From Flaviramulus multivorans (GTDB lineage: Bacteria; Bacteroidota; Bacteroidia; Flavobacteriales; Flavobacteriaceae), in assembly GCF_021728415.1 (NCBI RefSeq), contig NZ_JAKKDV010000003.1, positions 248,001 through 312,000 on the forward strand: a stretch of 64,000 nucleotides of DNA, read 5' to 3'. Of the stretch, positions 18,173 through 27,533 are shown piece by piece (within the stretch, counting starts at the first letter, position 1; each line of letters opens with the position of its first letter). The position numbers and the translations under genes were made by a program. The notes under the pieces are model-generated. The model did not search any database and was not told the origin of the DNA. It worked only from the letters and a program-made list of their open reading frames with translations.

Positions 18173-19747
18173 CTATTTAGCAATATTAACGGCACGCGTT
18201 TCTCTAATTACAGTAACCTTTACTTGCCCTGGATAGGTCATGTCCGTTTGTACTTTTTGCGAAATACTAAACGATAAGTCTGCCGCTTTTTGGTCATCAA
18301 CTTTTTCACTTTCTACAATCACGCGCAACTCTCTACCTGCTTGAATAGCATAGGCTTTTTTTACACCAGTGAAACCAAAAGCGATATCTTCTAAGTCTTT
18401 CAAACGTTGAATATAACTATCTAAAACTTGACGACGCGCACCAGGACGTGCACCTGAAATAGCATCGCAAACTTGGATTATTGGCGCTAACAATGACTTC
18501 ATTTCAATTTCATCGTGATGCGCTCCAATAGCGTTACAAACATCATCCTTTTCACCAAACTTTTCTGCCCATTGCATTCCTAGAATTGCATGAGGAGTTT
18601 CCATATCTGCTTCAGCATCTGGTACTTTACCTATATCGTGTAATAAACCTGCACGTTTTGCTAATTTTGGGTTTAACCCTAATTCAGCTGCCATCACACC
18701 ACAAAGTTTTGCAACTTCACGTGAGTGTTGTAATAAGTTCTGTCCGTAAGACGAACGATATTTCATTCTACCCACCATTTTGATAAGCTCCGGATGGAGG
18801 TTATGTATACCTAAATCAATAACGGTCCTCTTTCCTACCTCAATAATCTCCTGTTCGATTTGTTTTTTAGTTTTCTCAACAACCTCCTCAATTCTAGCAG
18901 GATGTATTCTACCATCTGTAACTAGTTTATGTAATGATAAGCGAGCAATTTCGCGTCGTACAGAATCAAAACAAGATAATATAATGGCTTCAGGCGTATC
19001 ATCAACTATAATTTCAACACCAGTTGCGGCTTCTATAGCACGAATATTTCTACCTTCACGACCAATGATGCGCCCTTTTACATCATCCGATTCAATATTA
19101 AAAACGGACACGCAATTATCTACCGCCTCTTCTGTTCCAATGCGTTGAATCGTATTTATTATAATCTTTTTAGCATCTTGTTCAGCAGTTAATTTTGCTT
19201 CTTCTAAGGAACTTTGAATGTAAGCCATGGCATCATTTTTAGCCTCACCTTTTAAAGATTCGACTAACTGTTCTTTGGCCTCTTCTGCAGAAAGGCTAGA
19301 AATTACTTCTAATTGTTGTACCTGACTTTTATGAAGTTTATCAAGTTCTTCTTGCTTTTTCTCAATAACATCTAGTCTATGATTATAATCTTTTATTTTA
19401 CTTTCTAAGCTATCGTTAAGCTTTTTACTCTTAGAAAGTTCATTAGATATTTGAGATTCTTTATCGCGTGTACGCTTTTCGGCATCCGACATTTTTTTAT
19501 CACGATCTAAAATTACCTTTTCGTGTTCTGCCTTAAGCTCTAAAAATTTTTCTTTGGCCTGAAGTATTTTGTCTTTTTTTATGCTCTCGCCTTCACTATT
19601 CGCCTGTTTTAATATTAATGTGGCACTTTTTTTAGCTTCTTTTACAAGTTTTGAAGCATTATTTTTTTCGAGTGTTTTTGCTATTATAAAGCCAATAATT
19701 AGCCCTAAAACAACACCCCCTACTGCAAATATAATTGAGTTATCCAT
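18173..19747 (-). CDS. rny: Ribonuclease Y
   Basis: RNase Y is a membrane-anchored endoribonuclease that starts mRNA decay. The 524-residue protein has an N-terminal membrane helix ([19 protein letters not shown], 5-23), a long charged coiled coil (around 35-175), a KH domain with [15 protein letters not shown] (around 230-245) and an HD domain with LLHDIGK that binds metal for phosphodiester cleavage. It is the last gene after the coiled-coil gene, zapA and 6S RNA on the same strand. The 6S terminator separates it from zapA. Confidence 0.95.
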   Translation of the reverse strand: MDNSIIFAVGGVVLGLIIGFIIAKTLEKNNASKLVKEAKKSATLILKQANSEGESIKKDKILQAKEKFLELKAEHEKVILDRDKKMSDAEKRTRDKESQISNELSKSKKLNDSLESKIKDYNHRLDVIEKKQEELDKLHKSQVQQLEVISSLSAEEAKEQLVESLKGEAKNDAMAYIQSSLEEAKLTAEQDAKKIIINTIQRIGTEEAVDNCVSVFNIESDDVKGRIIGREGRNIRAIEAATGVEIIVDDTPEAIILSCFDSVRREIARLSLHKLVTDGRIHPARIEEVVEKTKKQIEQEIIEVGKRTVIDLGIHNLHPELIKMVGRMKYRSSYGQNLLQHSREVAKLCGVMAAELGLNPKLAKRAGLLHDIGKVPDAEADMETPHAILGMQWAEKFGEKDDVCNAIGAHHDEIEMKSLLAPIIQVCDAISGARPGARRQVLDSYIQRLKDLEDIAFGFTGVKKAYAIQAGRELRVIVESEKVDDQKAADLSFSISQKVQTDMTYPGQVKVTVIRETRAVNIAK

Positions 19748-19772
19748 CCTTATTTAGTTGATTTTAGTATAT

Positions 19773-19938
19773 AAAAAAGCCTACATCAGTTTAGAGTTTT
19801 GTATAAACCCCTTAAAAACAAGTTTAGGGCTAACAAGCTGATCAAGGATCTGCTCAAGGCAGCCTGCTTTTACAACTTAAACTCACCCTTTTTAAAGAAT
19901 TAACGTTGAGTTTATCAAAAAAAATAACTAATGTAGGC
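19773..19938 (-). ncRNA. ssrS: 6S RNA (6S-Flavo type)
   Basis: Between zapA and rny the minus strand encodes about 160 bases whose ends pair: GCCTACATTAGTT (19938-19926) with AACTGATGTAGGC (19791-19779), leaving one C:A mismatch. This closing stem is directly followed by TTTTTTATA, so it doubles as a terminator. Inside are a side hairpin (AAACTCA...TGAGTTT) and a large unpaired middle, as expected for the open-promoter mimic that binds RNA polymerase. A separate flavobacterial 6S family and the association of 6S RNA with zapA are known. The identification rests on position and fold, not a covariance search. Confidence 0.78.
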
Positions 19939-19975
19939 AGTAACTTTTAGTTTATTTTAAAGAACGTACAAGAGA

Positions 19976-20263
19976 CTAAATATGCGATTGCAATAATTCA
20001 TTTAAAGCCTTTATTTTAGCTTCAACATGCTCATTAACTGTTGCTTTATCAATAGACTTCTGTTCAACTTGAGAAGCAAATTGTAAAGCACACATGGCTA
20101 ATACATCTTGTTTATCTCGAACAGAATAACTTTGCTCAAATTGCTTTATCATAAATTCTATGTTCTTAGCTGCTTTACGCAATCCTTCTTCTTGATGAGG
20201 CTCAATCGTTAAAGGATATACTCTGTTAGCTATAGATAGCTTTATTTTAAGCTTTTCTGACAT
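19976..20263 (-). CDS. zapA: Cell division protein ZapA
   Basis: ZapA cross-links FtsZ filaments at the Z ring. The 95-residue protein has the family pattern: a beta-rich start (LKIKLSIANRVYPLTI), the EEGLRKAAKNIE segment and a C-terminal helix (DVLAMCALQFASQVEQ) that forms the tetramer coiled coil. It follows a small coiled-coil gene by 15 bases and precedes 6S RNA on the same strand. Confidence 0.92.
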   Translation of the reverse strand: MSEKLKIKLSIANRVYPLTIEPHQEEGLRKAAKNIEFMIKQFEQSYSVRDKQDVLAMCALQFASQVEQKSIDKATVNEHVEAKIKALNELLQSHI

Positions 20264-20278
20264 GTAATTTATGTTGCC

Positions 20279-20569
20279 TTAATCTGAAAGTTGACCAATA
20301 CAATGATCTATATCCCGAATTAATGCGTTTATTTTAAGCTTAGTTTCTCTTTTATTATCGTCACTACCAAGTATCGTATTTGCCATTTTTAGGGCTTCGT
20401 ACTTTTCTTCCCAATCTGTAATTTGCTCCTTATGAGTTAAAATTTCTTGCTGAGAAACTTCTAATTCTTCATTTAATTTCAAATTGGCAAGCTTTAAAAG
20501 CTCTAACTTGTGTAATACCTTACTAATCTTGTTTTCTAATGAATCTACAATATCTTCAATATTACTCAT
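20279..20569 (-). CDS. Small coiled-coil protein upstream of zapA (ZapB-like)
   Basis: A 96-residue, almost entirely helical protein with heptads from about 5 to 75 (VLHKLELLKLANLKLNEELE). It lies 15 bases upstream of zapA. In Bacteroidota a short coiled-coil protein often precedes zapA and may work with it at the division site, as ZapB does in enterobacteria. Sequence similarity to ZapB is not evident, so the role is inferred from position and structure. Confidence 0.7.
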   Translation of the reverse strand: MSNIEDIVDSLENKISKVLHKLELLKLANLKLNEELEVSQQEILTHKEQITDWEEKYEALKMANTILGSDDNKRETKLKINALIRDIDHCIGQLSD

Positions 20570-20593
20570 TTACAAATTTCAATACTTATATCA

Positions 20594-20624
20594 CAAAGTT
20601 AACATACCTAGCCATAAATTACAA
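20594..20624 (-). promoter_or_regulatory. Promoter of the coiled-coil gene-zapA unit
   Basis: On the minus strand TTG (20624-20622), a 20-base spacer and TAACTTTG (20601-20594) match the Bacteroidota consensus exactly at the -7 box. It ends 24 bases before the ATG at 20569. This is one of the best promoter matches in the window. Confidence 0.65.
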
Positions 20625-20700
20625 TTGTTTTTTCATAAAATTTTAAAATCATTTATTTATACCCATAAACACTAGTCTGGTTTGATTTTTGTATAAAGCT

Positions 20701-20730
20701 TTGCATATTCACATCAAATTAATACTTTAG
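20701..20730 (+). promoter_or_regulatory. Possible promoter of the M23 peptidase gene
   Basis: TTG at 20701-20703 and TACTTTAG at 20723-20730 resemble the -33/-7 pair with one mismatch. The start codon follows 16 bases later. Confidence 0.4.
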
Positions 20731-20746
20731 CCATAGATAGATTTTT

Positions 20747-22435
20747 ATGAGATTAATCCTGTCCCTACTTTTAGTTTTACCATTATTTTCTAGCGCTCAA
20801 AATAATTACCCGCAAGATTATTTTAGCAGTCCGCTTGAAATTCCGTTAATTTTATCAGGCACCTTTGCAGAATTGCGGTCTAATCATTTTCATTCTGGAT
20901 TGGATATAAAAACGCAGCAACGAACCGGTTTAAAGGTTAAAGCTTCTGCTAGTGGTTTTGTAAGTAGAATAAAAGTATCACACTTTGGTTACGGAAAAGC
21001 TTTATATATAACCCACCCCAACGGATACACTACCGTATATGCTCATTTGCAAAAGTTCTCTCCAGAAATTGAAGCGTATGTTAAAAAACAGCAATATGAT
21101 AAAGAATCATATGAAGTTGAAATGTTCCCAAATCCTGAAGTTTTACCTGTTACAAAAGATAGCATCGTAGCATATAGTGGTAATACGGGAGGTTCTGGTG
21201 GTCCGCATTTGCATTATGAAATTCGAGACAAGGAAGAACGCCCTATAAACCCAATGCTTTTTGGTATTGATATAAAAGATACAACAACACCCATCGTAAA
21301 ATCAATTTACGCCTATCCACTAGATGAAAATTCCTCAATAAACAAAATGAATAAAAAGCAGGAATTAAGGCTAATTCCCTTAAAAAATGGTGATTATGCA
21401 GTAGAAGGAATTGAAGCTATTGGAACCATAGGTTTTGGAATTGAAACTAACGATAGACAAGATTTGGCAGCCAACTCTAATGGTGTTTATAATATCCAAA
21501 CTTTTGTTAATGGTAATAGAAATTTTGAAATAGATTTCAAACGCTTCTCATTTGATGAAACAAAACACATAAATCAGTTAATTGATTACGAACATTATTC
21601 TGAGAAAAAGAAACGCATTCAAAAATTATTCATTAAAAATAGTCCTTTAAGTCTGTATAAATCAACTATAAAAGATGGCTTTTTAACAATTGCCGATAGC
21701 ACCAATACAGTTTATAAAATTAGAATAGCCGATTATAAAAACAACGAAACTTGGGTAACATTAAACATTAAAGGAGCAACAAATACCATTTCTGAACCTG
21801 TAAAAATAAAAACAACACCTTACTTTATAAAAGCAGACCAAACTACAAATTTAAACAAAGGAAATGTTACAGTAAACATCTATAAAGATACTTTTTATGA
21901 AGATTTTTATATGGATTTTGAAGTAAATAACGATACGCTCATTTTACACGACGATATTGTTCCAACTAGAAAAAGTTTCAATATTAATTATGATGTTAGC
22001 AATTATACAAATGAGGATAAGAACAAACTTTACATTGCTCGATTGGTAGGTTACAGAAAAAACTATCCTATTTACACCTATACTAAGAGAAATGGAAACA
22101 CTTTAACCGCTTATTCAAAAGTCTTAGGTACTTATAACCTAGCAACCGACACAATTAATCCAACTATTAAGCCTGTTAATTTTAAAAATGAACAATGGCT
22201 TAGTAATTATAGATATTTAAAAGTAGAAATTGATGATGAAGGTTCAGGAGTTTCAAATTATAGAGCTACTGTAAATGGAAAGTGGATTTTAATGGAGTAC
22301 GATTACAAAACTAAAACACTTACACACGATTTTAATGATGGCGTAATAACTGATACAAAAAACAATTTAAAGGTAATTGTAACCGATAATGTTGGAAATA
22401 ATTCTACTTTTGAAGCGTTATTTTATCGAAAATAA
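20747..22435 (+). CDS. M23 family (LytM-type) cell wall peptidase
   Basis: A signal peptide (MRLILSLLLVLPLFSSAQ) precedes a LytM domain at about residues 25-185. Zinc ligands are H49 and D53 (HFHSGLD) and H156 of HLH (154-156), with the usual YAHL strand between. The set is complete, so it should be an active peptidoglycan endopeptidase. The remaining 370 residues are beta-rich and of no family I recognise, which is the usual layout of flavobacterial M23 proteins of about 560 residues. A TonB receptor gene follows after 12 bases. Confidence 0.9.
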   Translation: MRLILSLLLVLPLFSSAQNNYPQDYFSSPLEIPLILSGTFAELRSNHFHSGLDIKTQQRTGLKVKASASGFVSRIKVSHFGYGKALYITHPNGYTTVYAHLQKFSPEIEAYVKKQQYDKESYEVEMFPNPEVLPVTKDSIVAYSGNTGGSGGPHLHYEIRDKEERPINPMLFGIDIKDTTTPIVKSIYAYPLDENSSINKMNKKQELRLIPLKNGDYAVEGIEAIGTIGFGIETNDRQDLAANSNGVYNIQTFVNGNRNFEIDFKRFSFDETKHINQLIDYEHYSEKKKRIQKLFIKNSPLSLYKSTIKDGFLTIADSTNTVYKIRIADYKNNETWVTLNIKGATNTISEPVKIKTTPYFIKADQTTNLNKGNVTVNIYKDTFYEDFYMDFEVNNDTLILHDDIVPTRKSFNINYDVSNYTNEDKNKLYIARLVGYRKNYPIYTYTKRNGNTLTAYSKVLGTYNLATDTINPTIKPVNFKNEQWLSNYRYLKVEIDDEGSGVSNYRATVNGKWILMEYDYKTKTLTHDFNDGVITDTKNNLKVIVTDNVGNNSTFEALFYRK

Positions 22436-22447
22436 ACTTTACAACTT

Positions 22448-24910
22448 TTGAGAGCTAAACTTGTACTAACCACCATTCTGCTTCTTGCCTTTATAACCAT
22501 TGGTTTTTCTCAAACCGCAACAGTTAAGGGTGTTATTTTAGACGAAAACAATCAACCTCTTGAAAACGTTAATATAAAAACCGAAACTAGTGGAACTCAA
22601 ACAAACGAGAATGGTTTTTATATTTTAAATATTACTGCAAACAAAGATATCAGTATAGAATTCACGCATCTTTCACACAAAAAAGTGGTTGCTACTTTTA
22701 ATTTGAAAAATGGTGAAGCCTATGAGTTTAATCCTGTTATGAAATTGACTGTAGAGCAAATCGGAACCGTGGTGGTAACCAATAATAGACGGAAAGAAGT
22801 TGAAGGTATTATTACTTTAAAGCCAGAAACTATAAGAAAAATTCCTGGTGCAAACGCCGGTGTTGAGAATCTACTTTTAACACTTCCAGGAGTGAGCAAC
22901 AATAACGAACTCAGTACTCAATATTCTGTAAGAGGTGGAAATTATGATGAAAACTTGGTATACGTGAATGGTATTGAAGTGTATCGTCCGTTTTTAGTAC
23001 GTTCAGGACAACAAGAAGGCTTGAGTTTTGTAAATACCGATATGGTTCAAAATGTTGATTTTTCAGCAGGTGGTTTTCAGGCCAAGTATGGTGATAAGTT
23101 ATCTTCTGTTTTAGATATCACTTACAAAAACCCTTATCAATTTGAAGTGAATGCTGATTTAAGTTTACTTGGTGGCAGTTTGTCGGTTGAAAATATCAGT
23201 AAAGACTCAAAATTTTCAGGTATTGTAGGTCTTCGTTACCGTGATAATAGTTTATTAGTAAATGCCAAAGAAACAGAAACCAATTTTAAACCTTCTTTTG
23301 CCGATATCCAAGGCTATTTTACTTATAAATTCTCAAATAAATTTCATTTGAGTTTTTTAGGAAATGCCTCTCTGAATAAATATAACTACGAGCCACAAAC
23401 ACGTCAAACTAATTTTGGAACGCTTACCGATCCTGTTGCTCTATTGGTTTTTTATCAAGGTCAAGAAAAAGATAGATATCAGACATTGTTTGGAGCATTT
23501 AAAGGATCTTATTTTGCGAATGATGATTTAACACTTCATTTAATTGCATCAACATATCACACCACTGAAGAAGAGTATTTTGATATTTTGGCACAATACC
23601 GACTTGGTGAAGTTAACACCAATATTGGCGATGAAAATTTAGGTGACGTTGAATTTAGCGAAGGTATTGGTAGTCAATTAAATCACGGTAGAAACGACTT
23701 GGATGCACTAATCACCAACATTGAACATAAAGGTGATTTCAAAATTAAAGATAACCGTATTGAATGGTCGGTAAAATATACCAATGAAGATATTCGTGAT
23801 CGTTTAATAGAATGGGAAGTTATTGATTCGGCAGGTTTTTCAATAAGACCTCCGAGAGCAATACCAATAAACGAACAACCTTATGTTCCTTATAGTGGTC
23901 CATTAGAACCCTTTACAAACGTTCGGGCAACCAATAATACCCAAATTAATAGACTGCAAGCTTATGCACAGTGGAGTAAACGCAGTATGATTGGTAGCAG
24001 TGATGTTTGGTACAATGCTGGTGTTCGCGTTCATAATTGGTCAGTAAATGGTGATGGTATTTCATCTTCAAACCAAATGGTGTTTAGCCCGCGAGGACAA
24101 TTCGCTATAAAACCAGATTGGGACAAGGATATGTTATTTAGGGTTGCGACAGGTTTGTACTACCAACCACCTTTTTATAGAGAACTACGTGACTCAAGCG
24201 GAACTGTTCAACCTAATGTAAAAGCTCAAAAATCATTTCATGTGGTTTTAGGAAACGATTATAGCTTTAAAATGTGGGACAGACCTTTTAAGTTAACATC
24301 AGAATTGTATTATAAAAACCTAAGCGATGTTAATCCTTATACCTTAGAAAACGTCAGAATCAGGTATCGAGCTTCTAATAATGCAAAAGCTTATGCATAC
24401 GGCTTAGATTTGCGCTTAAATGGAGAATTTGTTCCTGGTACAGAATCGTGGTTTAGCTTTGGGTATTTAAAAACAGAAGAAAACATTAATAACAGAGGTT
24501 ATATTTCGCGTCCTACAGACCAACGATTAAAGTTTGCCGCTTTATTTCAAGATTATGTGCCAAACGTTCCTAACTTAAAACTATACTTAAACTTAGTATA
24601 TAACACAGGGTTGCCAGGAGGCTCTCCTAGTTATGCCGATCCGTACGAATACCAGAATAGGTTGCCGGATTATAAACGAGCCGATTTAGGATTACAGTTG
24701 GTTTTAGTCGACGATAAAAAACAATTTAAAAGGGGGTGGAAAAAACCATTTAAGGAGCTCTCTTTAGGTTTTGAAATCTTTAATATTTTTGATGTACAAA
24801 ACTCTATTACTAATACTTGGGTACGCGACGTTTATAGCAAACGTCAATACGCCATTCCTAATTACTTAACACCACGAGTGTTTAATGTGAGAACTACAAT
24901 GAAGTTTTAA
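22448..24910 (+). CDS. TonB-dependent outer membrane receptor with carboxypeptidase-regulatory domain
   Basis: This 820-residue receptor starts at a TTG (22448), since no ATG exists upstream of its signal peptide (LVLTTILLLAFITIGFSQ). An Ig-like CarboxypepD_reg domain (VKGVILDENNQPLENVNI, around 25-100) is followed by a plug (NNELSTQYSVRGGNYDEN, near 155) and a 22-strand barrel ending in RTTMKF. No SusD partner is adjacent, so it is not a typical polysaccharide-utilisation pair. Substrate is unknown. It lies 12 bases after the M23 peptidase gene, probably in one transcript. Confidence 0.9.
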   Translation: MRAKLVLTTILLLAFITIGFSQTATVKGVILDENNQPLENVNIKTETSGTQTNENGFYILNITANKDISIEFTHLSHKKVVATFNLKNGEAYEFNPVMKLTVEQIGTVVVTNNRRKEVEGIITLKPETIRKIPGANAGVENLLLTLPGVSNNNELSTQYSVRGGNYDENLVYVNGIEVYRPFLVRSGQQEGLSFVNTDMVQNVDFSAGGFQAKYGDKLSSVLDITYKNPYQFEVNADLSLLGGSLSVENISKDSKFSGIVGLRYRDNSLLVNAKETETNFKPSFADIQGYFTYKFSNKFHLSFLGNASLNKYNYEPQTRQTNFGTLTDPVALLVFYQGQEKDRYQTLFGAFKGSYFANDDLTLHLIASTYHTTEEEYFDILAQYRLGEVNTNIGDENLGDVEFSEGIGSQLNHGRNDLDALITNIEHKGDFKIKDNRIEWSVKYTNEDIRDRLIEWEVIDSAGFSIRPPRAIPINEQPYVPYSGPLEPFTNVRATNNTQINRLQAYAQWSKRSMIGSSDVWYNAGVRVHNWSVNGDGISSSNQMVFSPRGQFAIKPDWDKDMLFRVATGLYYQPPFYRELRDSSGTVQPNVKAQKSFHVVLGNDYSFKMWDRPFKLTSELYYKNLSDVNPYTLENVRIRYRASNNAKAYAYGLDLRLNGEFVPGTESWFSFGYLKTEENINNRGYISRPTDQRLKFAALFQDYVPNVPNLKLYLNLVYNTGLPGGSPSYADPYEYQNRLPDYKRADLGLQLVLVDDKKQFKRGWKKPFKELSLGFEIFNIFDVQNSITNTWVRDVYSKRQYAIPNYLTPRVFNVRTTMKF

Positions 24911-24926
24911 TTTATATTTCTGAATA

Positions 24927-26114
24927 ATGAATAAAATTATCATAAACTTATGTTTTTCAATAATTTTCATTCACCTTTCTTATGGACAAAATTTTTATTT
25001 TAAAACTGGGACTCCATCAACAAGAAACTATTATACTGAAATAAAATATGAAGATGTAAATGGAAAAATAATTATTCCAGTTACTATTGAAGGCGTCGTT
25101 TATCGTTTTCTTTTTGATACGGGAGCGCCAAATCTTATTTCAAAAGATCTTTGGAAAAAAATAGCTTCCAAATCAGTTAAAATTATTTCGGTTACTGATG
25201 CTAATCAGAAAAAGCAACGTATGGAACTTGCCTCTATACCAAGATTAACTATTGGCACTTTATCATTTAAAAACTCATCTGCATTAGTGTTTGAGGGTGA
25301 AAACAATCTAGTGTTTGAATGTTTCAATATTGATGGTATTATTGGTAGCAACTTATTGAGAAAATCTATTATTCAAATACAATCTAAAAATAAGTTGCTG
25401 ATTCTTACAAATGATTCTAAAAAATTAAACCTAAAAAAAGAACACGCTTCAAAATTACTGCTAGTTGGAAAACAAAGCAGCCCTTATATTTCTATAAAGT
25501 TAATAGGAGAAGATTCTGGGACAGAAAGTCTTTTATTTGATACAGGAGCAAGTGGTTTTTACGACCTATGTAAAACAAATTACAACGTCCTTAAAGAAAA
25601 GAAAATAGCTAAAATTCTTTCAAAAAGTTATGGGTCTTCTAGTGTTGGTATGTTTGGTATTGCAGATAAAAGTGAGCAGTATCTTTTAAAAATACCTCAA
25701 CTAAAAGTAAATAATCACATTTTAAAAAATGTCGTTACAACAACTGGAGACGATGATAACTCTAGAATTGGTTCCGATATTCTAAAATATGGAACTGTAA
25801 CCTTAAATTTCTCCAAAGAGGTTTTTTATTTTCAACCTTTTCAGTCTGTTGATAATTTGGATGAAAAACTTTTAGGTTTTACTCCAACCATTGAAAACAA
25901 TAAGCTTGTTGTTGGCTTTATTTGGGACGAATTGCTCAAAGAAAAAATTGAATTTGGTGATGAAATTATTGAGGTAAATGGGATTGATGTTCAAAATCAA
26001 GAAATTTGTAATTTTATTAATAAAAAGTCCATTTTTAAGAATAGTGATGTTTTGAATATTGTTTTTAAAAACAAAAATGGGGAAATCACTAAAATGGAAT
26101 TAGAAAAGATATAA
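24927..26114 (+). CDS. Secreted retropepsin-like aspartyl protease with C-terminal PDZ domain
   Basis: The 395-residue protein has a signal peptide (ending YGQ, residue 21) and two DTG active-site motifs, FDTGAPN (D64) and FDTGASG (D205). Both halves of a clan AA pepsin/retropepsin-like site are therefore present in one chain. Residues about 305-390 (GDEIIEVNGIDVQN) form a PDZ-like domain. PDZ-linked aspartyl proteases of this form are common in Bacteroidota and their substrates are unknown. It lies 16 bases after the TonB receptor and its stop is one base from the next start. Confidence 0.83.
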   Translation: MNKIIINLCFSIIFIHLSYGQNFYFKTGTPSTRNYYTEIKYEDVNGKIIIPVTIEGVVYRFLFDTGAPNLISKDLWKKIASKSVKIISVTDANQKKQRMELASIPRLTIGTLSFKNSSALVFEGENNLVFECFNIDGIIGSNLLRKSIIQIQSKNKLLILTNDSKKLNLKKEHASKLLLVGKQSSPYISIKLIGEDSGTESLLFDTGASGFYDLCKTNYNVLKEKKIAKILSKSYGSSSVGMFGIADKSEQYLLKIPQLKVNNHILKNVVTTTGDDDNSRIGSDILKYGTVTLNFSKEVFYFQPFQSVDNLDEKLLGFTPTIENNKLVVGFIWDELLKEKIEFGDEIIEVNGIDVQNQEICNFINKKSIFKNSDVLNIVFKNKNGEITKMELEKI

Positions 26115-26115
26115 A

Positions 26116-26643
26116 ATGAAGTTAGAAACCACTATAATTAAAAAAGCAGTATTTAGCCCAAATATTAAAACCTATATTTTAATAGTAGTTTCATTACTCC
26201 TACTCATTACCATAATAAGCATTCCTATTTTAATTATCTGGTTTTTAGGTTTAGGGCAATATATAAGTAAACGCTATTACGAAAACTTAGAATGCCAGTT
26301 AAATAATAGGCATTTGGAATTTAAAAAAGGAGTGCTATTTAGAGTCGAAAAAACTATTCCGCTGGAAAACATACAAGATTTAACCTTTATTGAAAATCCC
26401 CTGTTGAAATATCTTGATTTACGCATTTTAAAAATTGAAACTGCGGGACAAAGCAATCCTAAAGGAAGTGATATGAAATTAGTTGGAATTGTGGATGCTC
26501 AAGAATTTAAAGAAGCTGTTTTAAATCAAAGAGAAGTAATTCAATCTCGTTCTAAAGAAAATAGCCAATCTATTTCAACAAGTGAGAAAACTAATATTTT
26601 ATTAGAGGAAATAAGAGATCTTTTAAATGAAATTAAAAAATAA
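26116..26643 (+). CDS. Bacterial PH-domain (bPH2, YdbS-like) membrane protein
   Basis: A 175-residue protein with a hydrophobic hairpin (around 20-48, TYILIVVSLLLLITIISIP) followed by a bPH2 domain (around 55-125: LEFKKGVLFRVEKTIPLENIQDL). The last 35 residues are hydrophilic and probably coiled coil. The YdbS family is linked to membrane homeostasis and bacteriocin immunity in other phyla. It begins one base after the protease stop codon, so the four genes from 20747 look like one transcription unit. Confidence 0.82.
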   Translation: MKLETTIIKKAVFSPNIKTYILIVVSLLLLITIISIPILIIWFLGLGQYISKRYYENLECQLNNRHLEFKKGVLFRVEKTIPLENIQDLTFIENPLLKYLDLRILKIETAGQSNPKGSDMKLVGIVDAQEFKEAVLNQREVIQSRSKENSQSISTSEKTNILLEEIRDLLNEIKK

Positions 26644-26649
26644 GTAATA

Positions 26650-27393
26650 CTACCTTGCTTTGTGGGTTCTTGTTATTACATATCTTATATCATAAATTTC
26701 GGCAGAATAATCTGACTCGATTTTAACCGTACCTCCATTAGTTTCCCAAGTACCTAAAGTGTAGCCTGAAAAAGAACTTAAGTAATAGTGTTCGACCCCA
26801 ACACCTTTGGAGGTTATAAAGTCTCTAATGTATATTTCTCCAACAGGCGCTCCAATATCTATTGCCACCGTTATTTTGGTTGTCTGATTTGCTGTTGGTC
26901 TTATTTTGAATTCTATTACTATATTTATACCATCCCCATCTCTTCCTGTTATTGTAGAATTCGTAGAATTATAAAATTCTGTTACATCGATCGGTTTTTG
27001 ACTATCCCTTATAGTAGTTGCATTATTGGGTAAAGTTATCTTATTACCCGCACTAAGAGTTAAAGGACTTGCAGAAGTGTAAACTCCATCAACGTAATCA
27101 CCCCAACCTGTATAATCATTACTATTATTTCCTCCACCAAGTCTCACCCAACTTACACCATCGTAAAAATAAAATGAATCCTCATCCGTATCATAAACCA
27201 ATAGACCATCCGCTGGTGTTGCTATGGCTGTACGTTGTGCAGTTGTCATTCTAGGGGTTAAAACACCTTGTGTTGTCGATGTAATATCTAAAATTGAAGA
27301 TGCATGGGGTGTTGTAGTACCTATACCTATTTGGGAATTTACATTTGTCTGGAAGATAAAAAAGAACAATAAGGCAATACTATAAAATCTCAT
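26650..27393 (-). CDS. Secreted surface protein with 'QIGIGTTTP' head
   Basis: The 247-residue protein has a signal peptide (ending NVNSQ) followed by IGIGTTTPHASSILDI and SFYFYDGVSWVRLGG, a repeat head common in flavobacterial cell-surface and tail-fibre-like proteins. The C-terminal 130 residues are beta-rich without a known motif. It lacks a T9SS sorting domain. It converges on the bPH2 gene with only 6 bases between stop codons, and I see no terminator there. Confidence 0.7.
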   Translation of the reverse strand: MRFYSIALLFFFIFQTNVNSQIGIGTTTPHASSILDITSTTQGVLTPRMTTAQRTAIATPADGLLVYDTDEDSFYFYDGVSWVRLGGGNNSNDYTGWGDYVDGVYTSASPLTLSAGNKITLPNNATTIRDSQKPIDVTEFYNSTNSTITGRDGDGINIVIEFKIRPTANQTTKITVAIDIGAPVGEIYIRDFITSKGVGVEHYYLSSFSGYTLGTWETNGGTVKIESDYSAEIYDIRYVITRTHKAR

Positions 27394-27533
27394 AACATTT
27401 TATGATTTAGGGATTTAGGGTTTAATATGTGGTGAGACTTATGGTGCAAAAATATGTAAAAAATACTTCAAAAAATACCTTTTAACCGAAAAATATGATT
27501 TTTATCTTGTGAATTACAAAACTTTAGGGGGAA

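Noticed and set aside
18780-19148. A 122-codon plus-strand frame inside rny
   Set aside because: It is antisense to the KH and HD domains of rny, which are fully conserved, so it is a shadow of that gene.
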